Positions 57,047 through 64,000 of a stretch of 64,000 nt of DNA are shown one piece after another (positions within the stretch are counted from its first letter, which is position 1; the number at the start of each line of letters is the position of its first letter). The DNA lies in NCBI RefSeq assembly GCF_011927635.1, contig NZ_JAATJB010000002.1, forward strand, positions 458,152-522,151, in the 5' to 3' direction. Origin of the DNA: Sphingomonas trueperi. GTDB lineage: Bacteria; Pseudomonadota; Alphaproteobacteria; Sphingomonadales; Sphingomonadaceae. Both the position numbers and the translations under genes were made by a program. The notes under the pieces were generated by a model. It saw only the letters and a program-made list of their open reading frames with translations. It was not told the origin of the DNA and searched no databases.

Positions 57047-59839
57047 ATGGGACACTGGAACAAGCGCACCGCGCTGCTCCTGGGCGGGGGCATGGTCGCA
57101 CTCATCGCACAGGGGCAGGCATGGGCCGCCACGCCGCGCGAGAACACCGTCGCGGCAGCCGCGTCGGACACCCCGACCTCGGACAATGACGATCAGACGC
57201 GCGACGGCGAGACGATCGTCGTCACCGGCCAGCGCGCCGCGATCAAGACGGTGCAGGAGGAGCAGGTGAAGAGCGCCTCGCTCGTCACCATCGTCTCGGG
57301 CGAGGAACTGCGCGCGCAGCCGCAGCAGAACCTGGCCGACCTGCTCACCCGCCTGCCGGGCGTCAGTTCCTCGGTCGACCAGTCGCGCAACGCCGCCTCG
57401 ACCGGCGAGGCGCAGTATCTGTCGATCCGCGGGCTCGACACCGCCTACAACGCCTATGCGCTCGACGGCGTCCGCCTGGCGCAGACCGATGCGCGCACCC
57501 GCGCCATCTCGATGAACCTGTTGTCGCCCTTCGCGCTCTCCGAGGTTCGCGTCGACAAGGCACCGACCGCGGCGCAGGACGGCGACGCCATCGCCGGCGT
57601 GATCGACCTGCGCACCGCCTCGCCCTTCGATTTCGGCGCGCACCATTTCCAGATCCGCGCACAGGGCCAGATCGCCGGCCGCGCGGCTGCGCGCGACCAG
57701 GATCCCTGGGGCGGCACGATCGCGCTCGAAACCGCCCAGCAGTTCGGCAGTTTCGGCGTCTATGCCTCGGGCTATTACGGCAAGAAGAACGTCTTCAGCG
57801 AGTCGGTGGCGATCCACAAGGATTACACCAAGCAGAACGGCAATGTGCCGGGCGCGGTGCGCGACAACCTCGCCAACGCGGTGCCGGTCGGCGTCGAGTG
57901 GAACATCTTCCAGAACAAGATCGAGCGCTTCGGCGGCACGGTGAACCTGGAATGGAAGGGCGACAGCACCGACCTCTATGCCCGCACGACCTATGGCGAA
58001 TACCGCCTCAAGAACTGGATGGACCAGACTGCCGCGCGCAGCGTGGGCCTCACCGCCGGCCAGACCAACCCGAACGCGGGCAGCAAGCTGGGTTCCAACT
58101 ATGACAGCGCCGGCTATCTGGCGATGTACGGTCTCGGCGGCACCAACTATTTCCGTACCGAGCACAGCAACCAGCGGCTTTTCACCACCAAGATCGGCGG
58201 TGAGAGCCGGCTGGGCGACCTGACGCTCGACTATAACGGTGCCTATTCGCGCGGCGCGACGAGCTATCCGCTGCGCATCCAGGCCAAGTGGGGCAGCCCG
58301 ACCTATATCGGGCCGAATGCGACGGGCCCGGCTACCTACAAGCTGATCACCGGCCTGGCCGATCGCACCAACCCGCAGGTGGTGCTGACCGACGACGCCC
58401 GCAACACGATCACCAATCTCGACAATTTCGGCCAGGCCTACACCACGGCGCAGTTCGAGGATTCGTGGGAATCGAAGCTCGAGGGCCGGCTGGACGGCAC
58501 CTGGCGCTTCGGCGATCGCGGGCTTTCCTCGATCCAGGCAGGCACCAAGTACGAAGCCTCGAAGCGCTATTCGAACAGCCTCGGCGACGATGGTGCGCTC
58601 GAATATGATTTCACCGCCACCGACCCGAACATGACCAAGCTCACCGCGGTGCCGGGCAAGCGGCTGAACGGCTTCATGAACGACATGCAGGTGCCGTTCT
58701 ACATCCCCGATCATGCCTGGATCGAGGCGCAGAACGCCAAGCTGTCGCTGTCGAAGCTGTCCGGCATCGATCCGGTGAAGCTGGAAGAGAACCGGCTCGA
58801 CGGCAAGGAGCATCGCGCCAGCGGCTATATCCTCGCCAATTTCGCGTTCGGCGGCCTGACGATCACGCCGGGCCTGCGCTACGAGCACAACTGGTTCCAG
58901 GGCCGCTATTGGCAGGACAATGGCAAGACCGCAGGCTTCACCACCAGCGCGCGCAGCTACGACCAGTGGTTGCCGAGCCTGATCGCCTCCTATCGCCCGG
59001 GCGCGAACACCGTGTACCGCTTCTCGGTGCGCAAGAGCTATTCGCGCCCGGCGTTCGACCTGCTGCTCGGGCCGACCAGCGTCTCGCGCGACGACAGCGG
59101 CAAGATCACCTCGATCTTCGTGCCGAACCCCAATCTCGATGCGGTGGAGGCGTGGAACGTCGATACCTCGATCGAGCACAAGGGGGCGGGCACCGATCTG
59201 TTCTCGGCGTCGCTCTACTACAAGCGCCTGAACCATGTGATGTTCTCGACCGGCTCGACCAACGCGACCGGCGACCTCAACGTGTGGACCTCGCCCAACA
59301 GCCAGCTCTCGCCCGACGGGGTCGAGATCGAGACGCTCGACACCAGCGGCGAGGGCAGCGTCTACGGCGTGGAACTGTTCGCGCGCTACAGCCTGAAGGG
59401 CCTGCCGGGCCTGCTCGACGGGCTGGGTTTCCAGGGCAACGTGACGCTGCAGCGGGCGGATGCGACGGTGTACGTCTCGAACGGCTATCGCCGTCAGCGC
59501 ATGCCGCAGGCGCCGCAGGTGATGTTCAACACCGAGCTGTTCTGGGTGCATGGCGGGTTCAACGCCGCGCTGAACTACGCCTATACCGGCAACAAGCTGT
59601 ACGACCTGCGCTCGTCGCAGCCGGACACCTATGTCCAGCCGGTCTCCACGATGAACGCGATCCTCAGCTATGCGGTGAACCAGCATCTCACCGCCGGCGT
59701 GTCGGTGCAGAACCTGCTCGATTCGCACAGCTACTGGTCGACGGCCGGAGTCGGCAAGGCGCTGCTCTCGGTGGATCGCAAGGGCGGCTATGTCGAGGTG
59801 GGGCGCACCTACATGCTCAACCTGTCCTACGCGTTCTGA
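57047..59839 (+). CDS. TonB-dependent receptor paired with a phytase-like phosphatase
   Basis: A 930-residue outer-membrane receptor, larger than the tandem trio and from another subfamily. It has a signal peptide (LLLGGGMVALIAQGQAWA), TonB-box-like TIVVTGQRAA, a plug with YLSIRGLDTAYNAYALDGV and SEVRVDKAPTAAQDGDAIAG, and a barrel ending MLNLSYAF (terminal Phe). The plug pattern with GDAIAGVIDLRT is typical of the sphingomonad/Caulobacter-type TBDRs. GAAGGA precedes the ATG. Divergent from the histidine phosphatase, so phosphorylated organic substrates such as phytate are the likely cargo (inference). Confidence 0.93.
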   Translation: MGHWNKRTALLLGGGMVALIAQGQAWAATPRENTVAAAASDTPTSDNDDQTRDGETIVVTGQRAAIKTVQEEQVKSASLVTIVSGEELRAQPQQNLADLLTRLPGVSSSVDQSRNAASTGEAQYLSIRGLDTAYNAYALDGVRLAQTDARTRAISMNLLSPFALSEVRVDKAPTAAQDGDAIAGVIDLRTASPFDFGAHHFQIRAQGQIAGRAAARDQDPWGGTIALETAQQFGSFGVYASGYYGKKNVFSESVAIHKDYTKQNGNVPGAVRDNLANAVPVGVEWNIFQNKIERFGGTVNLEWKGDSTDLYARTTYGEYRLKNWMDQTAARSVGLTAGQTNPNAGSKLGSNYDSAGYLAMYGLGGTNYFRTEHSNQRLFTTKIGGESRLGDLTLDYNGAYSRGATSYPLRIQAKWGSPTYIGPNATGPATYKLITGLADRTNPQVVLTDDARNTITNLDNFGQAYTTAQFEDSWESKLEGRLDGTWRFGDRGLSSIQAGTKYEASKRYSNSLGDDGALEYDFTATDPNMTKLTAVPGKRLNGFMNDMQVPFYIPDHAWIEAQNAKLSLSKLSGIDPVKLEENRLDGKEHRASGYILANFAFGGLTITPGLRYEHNWFQGRYWQDNGKTAGFTTSARSYDQWLPSLIASYRPGANTVYRFSVRKSYSRPAFDLLLGPTSVSRDDSGKITSIFVPNPNLDAVEAWNVDTSIEHKGAGTDLFSASLYYKRLNHVMFSTGSTNATGDLNVWTSPNSQLSPDGVEIETLDTSGEGSVYGVELFARYSLKGLPGLLDGLGFQGNVTLQRADATVYVSNGYRRQRMPQAPQVMFNTELFWVHGGFNAALNYAYTGNKLYDLRSSQPDTYVQPVSTMNAILSYAVNQHLTAGVSVQNLLDSHSYWSTAGVGKALLSVDRKGGYVEVGRTYMLNLSYAF

Positions 59840-59846
59840 ACAAAAA

Positions 59847-59880
59847 GGCCGGTCCGCCTAGGGAGGGAAGCGGACCGGCC
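59847..59880. terminator. Bidirectional terminator between TBDR 4 and cysQ
   Basis: GGCCGGTCCGC/GCGGACCGGCC form an 11-bp perfect stem with a 12-base loop, eight bases after the TBDR stop. A run of five A before it gives a T-tract on the minus strand, so it is a full intrinsic terminator for transcripts coming from cysQ and probably also ends the TBDR mRNA. The 246 bases from here to cysQ hold no gene that I can support. Confidence 0.85.
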
Positions 59881-60126
59881 CGTCATGCGCAAGCGATACT
59901 CTCGTACGTGGAAAACAAGTCGGCGCCCCACTGGGGGGATCGGTCGTGGAACGCCGACTTGTTCCAAACTGGCTATGCCCTGCGTCAGTTCAGGGCTGGC
60001 CGATACGCGGTTACCGGCGAAGGGAGCGGGGGGAAGCGCTGCCGTTCGCGTGCCCTCCAGATAGCCGCACGGGCCGATTCCGGCCATTCGGGGGGAGTCC
60101 GATCCGGGTTTCTCCGTAACGTTTTC

Positions 60127-60870
60127 TCAACGATCCAATCGATTGCAGTCGGCCACCGCGGCCAGCACGGGCTCTGCCCATTCGCGGCGGCAGATCAGCA
60201 GATCGGGCACGCTGGTGCTCGCCTGGTTGTAGACGATGGGCGCGCCGTCGATGCGCGAAGCGTGCAGCCCCGCCGCCAGCGCCACTGCTACAGGTGCGCA
60301 ATTGTCCCACTGATGCTGGCCGCCGGAATGGAGGTAGATCTCGGCCTCGCCGCGCACCACCGCCATCGCCTTGGCCCCTGCCGAGCCCATGCCGACATGC
60401 ACGGCGCCGATCGAACTGCCGACCTCGGCGCAGAGCTGGCTGGCGCGGGTGCGGCTGACCAGCATGCGCGGCGGCTGCTGCGGCGTGGCCAGCGCGGGCG
60501 GGGTGTCGCTGGCGAGCGTCAGCCCGAGCCGGGGCAGGGCGACCGCGCCGACCGCCGGTTCACCGTCGATGGCGAGCGCGACATGCACCGCCCAGTCCTC
60601 GCGCCGCTCGGCGAATTCGCGGGTGCCGTCGAGCGGGTCGATGATCCACACCCGGCTGCGGCCGAGGCGGACGGGGTCGTCGGCGGATTCCTCGGAGAGG
60701 ATCGCGTCGTCGGGCCGGGCCGCGCGCAACCGATCGAGGATCAGCGCATTCGCCTCCGCGTCGCCCCGCGCGCCGCCGGCGCACTCGCCCTGGATGCGGA
60801 GCAGCAGCGCGCCGGCTTCCTCGGCGATGGCATGCGCGAGCTGGGCGTCGTTCACAGCATCGGGCTCCAT
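60127..60870 (-). CDS. cysQ: 3'(2'),5'-bisphosphate nucleotidase CysQ
   Basis: CysQ hydrolyses 3'-phosphoadenosine 5'-phosphate, the by-product of sulfate assimilation, and belongs to the inositol monophosphatase fold. The 247-residue protein has the metal-binding ILSEESADD and [16 protein letters not shown], and the second site [20 protein letters not shown] annotate the ATG at 60870, which overlaps the end of cysNC by 19 bases. A GTG at 60855, which would give a four-base GTGA overlap behind GGAG, is equally plausible. Last gene of the cysD-cysNC-cysQ operon. Confidence 0.92.
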   Translation of the reverse strand: MEPDAVNDAQLAHAIAEEAGALLLRIQGECAGGARGDAEANALILDRLRAARPDDAILSEESADDPVRLGRSRVWIIDPLDGTREFAERREDWAVHVALAIDGEPAVGAVALPRLGLTLASDTPPALATPQQPPRMLVSRTRASQLCAEVGSSIGAVHVGMGSAGAKAMAVVRGEAEIYLHSGGQHQWDNCAPVAVALAAGLHASRIDGAPIVYNQASTSVPDLLICRREWAEPVLAAVADCNRLDR

Positions 60871-62765
60871 ACGCCCATGATCGCCTCGACGATCTGCTCC
60901 GCGGCCTCCTCGGGACTCGTGCGGGTGGTGTCGATGCGGATCTCCGGGGCGAGCGGCGGCTCATAGGGGCTGGAGATGCCGGTGAAATTGGCGATCTCGC
61001 CGGCGCGCGCCTTCTTGTAGAGCCCCTTTACGTCGCGGCGCTCGGCCTCCTCGATTGGGGTATCGACGAAGATCTCGAAGAACTCTCCCTCGGGCAGCAG
61101 CGAGCGCACCATCGCCCGCTCGGCGCGGAAGGGCGAGATGAAGGCGGTGAGCACGATCAGGCCGGCATCGGTCATCAGCTTGGCAACCTCGCCGATGCGG
61201 CGGATATTTTCCACCCGGTCCTGATCGCTGAAGCCGAGATCGCGGTTGAGCCCGTGGCGGATATTGTCCCCGTCGAGCAGGAAGCTGTGCTTGCCCAGCG
61301 CATGCAGCTTCTTCTCGACCAGATTGGCGATGGTCGACTTGCCCGAGCCGGACAGGCCGGTGAACCAGAGCAGGCGCGGCTGCTGGCCCTTTTGCTGGGC
61401 ATGGGCCTCGCGGGTGATCTCCACCGCCTGCCAGTGGACGTTCTGCGCGCGGCGCAGCGCGAAATCGAGCATGCCGGCGCCGACCGTGGCGTTGGTCAGC
61501 TTGTCGATCAGGATGAAGCCGCCGAGATCGTGGCTCTCGGCATAGGGCTCGAAGACGATGCCGCGATCGGTGACGATCTCGGCCACGCCGATGTCGTTGA
61601 GCGCCAGCGTCTTGGCGGGCGCGCGTGCCATGGTGTTGACATCGATCGCATACTCGGGCGCGCGGATCACCGCGCTGACCGTCTGGGTGCCGAGCTTGAG
61701 CCAATAGGCGCGGCCGGGCAGCAGCTCGGCCGGGTCCATCCAGACGATGGTCGCCTTGAACTGGTCCGCGGCCTGCGGGGGCGCGTCGGCGGTGGCGATC
61801 ACGTCGCCGCGCGAGCAGTCGACTTCGTCGGCGAGGGTGAGGGTGACCGATTCCCCTGCGACCGCGATGTCCTTGTCGCCGCCCATCGCGACGATGCGCG
61901 CGACGGTGCTGGTGCGGCCCGAGGGCAGGATCCGGACCGGGTCGCCCGGGCGTATGGTGCCGCTGGCGATCAATCCGGCAAAGCCGCGAAAGTCGAGATT
62001 GGGTCGGTTGACCCATTGCACCGGCATGCGGAACGGCTTGATGCGATCGATGTCGCCGTTGACTTCGACGCTTTCGAGATGGTCGAGCAGCACCGGGCCG
62101 CCGAACCAGGGCATCGCATCGCTGCGCGTCGTGACGTTGTCGCCCTGGAAGCCCGAGATCGGGATCGGCGTGAAATCCTGGATGCCGATCGACTGGGCGA
62201 ACTCGGCATAGGCATCGACGATGCGGTCGAACACCGCCTGGTCATAGTCGACCAGGTCCATCTTGTTCACCGCCACCACCAGGTGCCGAATGCCGAGCAG
62301 ATGCGCGAGGAAGCTGTGCCGTTTGGTCTGAGTCAGCACGCCCTTGCGCGCATCGATCAGGATGACGGCGAGGTCGGCGGTTGAGGCGCCGGTGACCATG
62401 TTGCGGGTGTACTGCTCGTGCCCGGGCGTATCCGCCACGATGAACTTCCGCTTCTCGGTCGCGAAGAAGCGATAGGCGACGTCGATGGTGATGCCCTGCT
62501 CGCGCTCGGCGGCGAGGCCGTCGACCAGCAGCGCGAAGTCGATCGCCTGGCCCTGGGTGCCGACGCGCTTCGAGTCACTCTCCAGCGCCGAGAGCTGGTC
62601 CTCGAAGATCTGCTTCGAATCGTACAGGAGGCGACCGATCAACGTCGACTTGCCGTCGTCGACCGAGCCGCAGGTGAGGAAGCGCAGCAGGGACTTGTGC
62701 TGGTGCAGCTCGAGATAGGCCGAGATGTCGGAAGCGATCAGCGCGTCGGGGCGGTAGGCGGTCAT
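60852..62765 (-). CDS. cysNC: Bifunctional sulfate adenylyltransferase subunit 1 / APS kinase
   Basis: A 637-residue fusion. The CysN half is an EF-Tu-like GTPase that drives sulfate activation with Cys[21 protein letters not shown] (P-loop), [17 protein letters not shown] and [12 protein letters not shown]. The CysC half (from about residue 465) phosphorylates APS to [42 protein letters not shown] and [16 protein letters not shown]. Fused CysNC is common in alphaproteobacteria and links to CysQ, which clears PAP. The ATG shares a base with the cysD stop (TGATG). Confidence 0.96.
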   Translation of the reverse strand: MTAYRPDALIASDISAYLELHQHKSLLRFLTCGSVDDGKSTLIGRLLYDSKQIFEDQLSALESDSKRVGTQGQAIDFALLVDGLAAEREQGITIDVAYRFFATEKRKFIVADTPGHEQYTRNMVTGASTADLAVILIDARKGVLTQTKRHSFLAHLLGIRHLVVAVNKMDLVDYDQAVFDRIVDAYAEFAQSIGIQDFTPIPISGFQGDNVTTRSDAMPWFGGPVLLDHLESVEVNGDIDRIKPFRMPVQWVNRPNLDFRGFAGLIASGTIRPGDPVRILPSGRTSTVARIVAMGGDKDIAVAGESVTLTLADEVDCSRGDVIATADAPPQAADQFKATIVWMDPAELLPGRAYWLKLGTQTVSAVIRAPEYAIDVNTMARAPAKTLALNDIGVAEIVTDRGIVFEPYAESHDLGGFILIDKLTNATVGAGMLDFALRRAQNVHWQAVEITREAHAQQKGQQPRLLWFTGLSGSGKSTIANLVEKKLHALGKHSFLLDGDNIRHGLNRDLGFSDQDRVENIRRIGEVAKLMTDAGLIVLTAFISPFRAERAMVRSLLPEGEFFEIFVDTPIEEAERRDVKGLYKKARAGEIANFTGISSPYEPPLAPEIRIDTTRTSPEEAAEQIVEAIMGVWSPML

Positions 62766-63685
62766 CAGAAATACCCCTCCTGCTTCTTCTTCTCCATGCT
62801 GGCTGTCTGGTCGTGGTCGATCGCGCGGCCCTGGCGTTCGCTGGTGGTGGTGAGCAGCATCTCCTGGATCACGCTCTCCAGCGTGTTCGCCGTGCTCTCC
62901 ACCGCGCCGGTGAGCGGGTAGCAGCCGAGCGTGCGGAAGCGGATCGAGCGCTCGACCGGGACTTCGCCGGGGTGCAGCCGGAAGCGCTCGTCATCGACCA
63001 TCAGCAGCATGCCGTCACGCTCCACCGTCGGCCGGGTGGCGGCGAAGTAGAGCGGCACGATCTCGATGCCCTCGGCGAGGATGTATTGCCAGATGTCGAG
63101 CTCGGTCCAGTTGGAGAGCGGGAAGACGCGGATGCTCTCGCCCTTGGCCTTGCGGGCATTGTACAGCCGCCAAAGCTCGGGCCGCTGGTTCTTGGGGTCC
63201 CAACGGTGGCTGGCGGTACGGAAGCTGAAGATCCGCTCCTTGGCGCGGCTTTTCTCCTCGTCGCGCCGCGCGCCGCCGAACGCCGCGTCGAAGCCGTATT
63301 TGTCGAGCGCCTGCTTCAGCCCCTCGGTCTTCCACAGGTCGGTATGGAGGCCACCATGATCGAACGGGTTGATCCCGCGCGCCTTGGCCTCGGGATTCTG
63401 GTGGACGAGCAGTTCCATGCCCGCTTTCGCTGCCGAGCGCTCGCGCAGTTCGTACATCGCCTTGAACTTCCAGGTCGTGTCGACATGGAGGAGCGGGAAG
63501 GGCGGGGGCGCCGGATAGAAGGCCTTGCGCGCGAGGTGGAGCATCACCGCGCTGTCCTTGCCGATCGAATAGAGCATCACCGGCCGCTCGGCCTCGGCGA
63601 CGACTTCGCGCAGGATGTGGATGCTCTCGGCCTCGAGCCGCTGGAGATGAGTCAGCGGGGCGGGGGACGCGGTGGCGGAATCCAT
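62765..63685 (-). CDS. cysD: Sulfate adenylyltransferase subunit 2
   Basis: CysD is the ATP-pyrophosphatase-type subunit that makes APS from sulfate and ATP with CysN. The 306-residue protein starts with [20 protein letters not shown], followed by the PP-loop [73 protein letters not shown] and the C-terminal [17 protein letters not shown] chose ATG 63685, near the E. coli start; an ATG at 63703 would add six residues. First gene of the sulfate-activation operon. Confidence 0.95.
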   Translation of the reverse strand: MDSATASPAPLTHLQRLEAESIHILREVVAEAERPVMLYSIGKDSAVMLHLARKAFYPAPPPFPLLHVDTTWKFKAMYELRERSAAKAGMELLVHQNPEAKARGINPFDHGGLHTDLWKTEGLKQALDKYGFDAAFGGARRDEEKSRAKERIFSFRTASHRWDPKNQRPELWRLYNARKAKGESIRVFPLSNWTELDIWQYILAEGIEIVPLYFAATRPTVERDGMLLMVDDERFRLHPGEVPVERSIRFRTLGCYPLTGAVESTANTLESVIQEMLLTTTSERQGRAIDHDQTASMEKKKQEGYF

Positions 63686-63764
63686 GGTGCTCGTTTGCAG
63701 CATGGAAGGGCATGTAAAAAGCCCCGGGCGCCCGCGCGATCTAGTAAATGTTTAGTGCGGCATA

Positions 63765-63797
63765 CCCGCCCCCGGCCGATCCTGCGGCGGGGGCGGG
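63765..63797. terminator. GC hairpin after the UDP-glucose dehydrogenase gene
   Basis: CCCGCCCCCG (63765-63774) pairs with CGGGGGCGGG (63788-63797), nine bases past the stop of the gene at the window edge. No T-tract. Confidence 0.5.
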
Positions 63798-63805
63798 CAG
63801 CGGGA

Positions 63806-64000
63806 TCAGTCGCGGCTCGGCTTGCCGACGCCGGTATACTGCAGGCCGGCGCGCTCGAGCTCGGCCGGCGGATAGATGTTGCGCAGGTCGACGAGGACCG
63901 GTGCCTTCAGGCTGTTCTTGATGCGGGTGAGGTCGAGCGCGCGGAACGCGTCCCACTCGGTGACGATCACCAGCGCGTCCGAACCCTCGGCCGCCGCATA
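63806..64000 (-). CDS. ugd: UDP-glucose 6-dehydrogenase, C-terminal fragment (cut by window edge)
   Basis: Only the last 64 codons are in the window. They read AEGSDALVIVTEWDAFRALD, then SLKAPVLVDLRNIYPPAELE and LQYTGVGKPSRD. This is the C-terminal NAD-binding/closing domain of UDP-glucose (or GDP-mannose) dehydrogenases; the WDAFRALDL and DLRNIY segments match UDP-glucose 6-dehydrogenases best. The enzyme oxidises UDP-glucose to UDP-glucuronate for extracellular polysaccharide and, in sphingomonads, for glucuronosyl-ceramide. Nothing can be said about its N-terminus. Confidence 0.88.
   Translation of the reverse strand, partial: YAAAEGSDALVIVTEWDAFRALDLTRIKNSLKAPVLVDLRNIYPPAELERAGLQYTGVGKPSRD

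Noticed and set aside
54887..59728. A 1613-codon open frame on the minus strand spanning the TBDR, the phosphatase region and the GNAT-like gene
   Set aside because: Its upper part is antisense to TBDR 4 and out of frame with the phosphatase; the amino-acid make-up (Arg, His, Gln, Gly-rich) is that of GC-biased shadow frames. Only its last 210 codons, starting at a signal peptide, are a real gene.

Overview
The window looks like a stretch of chromosome from a sphingomonad (Alphaproteobacteria, Sphingomonadaceae). The evidence is high GC with strongly GC-biased third positions, the rplM-rpsI pair with sphingomonad-like protein sequences, a Fur-family/MerC neighbour pair, an OprB porin, and several large TonB-dependent receptors (TBDRs). 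I see no rRNA, CRISPR array, insertion sequence, integrase or prophage gene. One tRNA (Gln, anticodon UUG) is present.

Layout. 1-6.1 kb (mostly minus strand) is housekeeping: rpsI (cut by the window edge), rplM, cutA, heme A synthase, a ribbon-helix-helix-like protein with a small partner, a hairpin-rich intergenic repeat, dxs, a Zur-like regulator and a MerC-like membrane protein. 6.4-13.7 kb holds an RBBP9-type hydrolase, tlyA, a TSUP permease, TspO, a BMFP/UbiK-like protein, a YbjN protein, proC, a membrane-anchored hemerythrin, a MarR regulator, ilvE and tRNA-Gln.

13.7-22.4 kb is the most interesting part. It is a tightly packed nine-gene minus-strand operon: MFS permease, sugar isomerase, Gfo/Idh dehydrogenase, monoheme cytochrome c, a second isomerase, a DUF1080 protein, a Tat-signal gluconate-dehydrogenase subunit 3, a third isomerase and a GMC flavoprotein. 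A LacI regulator is divergent, with a dyad between them. The GMC protein carries a C-X5-C-X3-C motif of the type that binds a [3Fe-4S] cluster in FAD glucose dehydrogenases. I read the set as a periplasmic glycoside C3-oxidation (3-keto-sugar) pathway with its own electron carrier, importer and cytoplasmic follow-up enzymes. VOC, AraC and OprB genes follow.

27.4-45.5 kb contains a divergent glycerol system (glpK / glpD-glpR, with nested dyads between them), an MFS-GH31 alpha-glucosidase pair, three tandem paralogous TBDRs each followed by a similar hairpin, a secreted alpha/beta hydrolase, and sdaA (L-serine dehydratase) behind a tandem glycine riboswitch. 45.5-50 kb holds gph, glmU, an unknown small gene and glmS (UDP-GlcNAc synthesis).

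50-64 kb contains a gene-poor gap with one possible small protein, a DUF983 protein, a MocR-type regulator, a deacetylase-glycosyltransferase pair (possibly for glycosphingolipid), a secreted GNAT-like protein, a histidine acid phosphatase (phytase-like) divergent from a fourth TBDR across a 10+10 bp dyad, the sulfate-activation operon cysD-cysNC-cysQ, and the 3' end of a UDP-glucose dehydrogenase gene at the edge. Very long open frames antisense to many genes are by-products of the codon bias and are not annotated.
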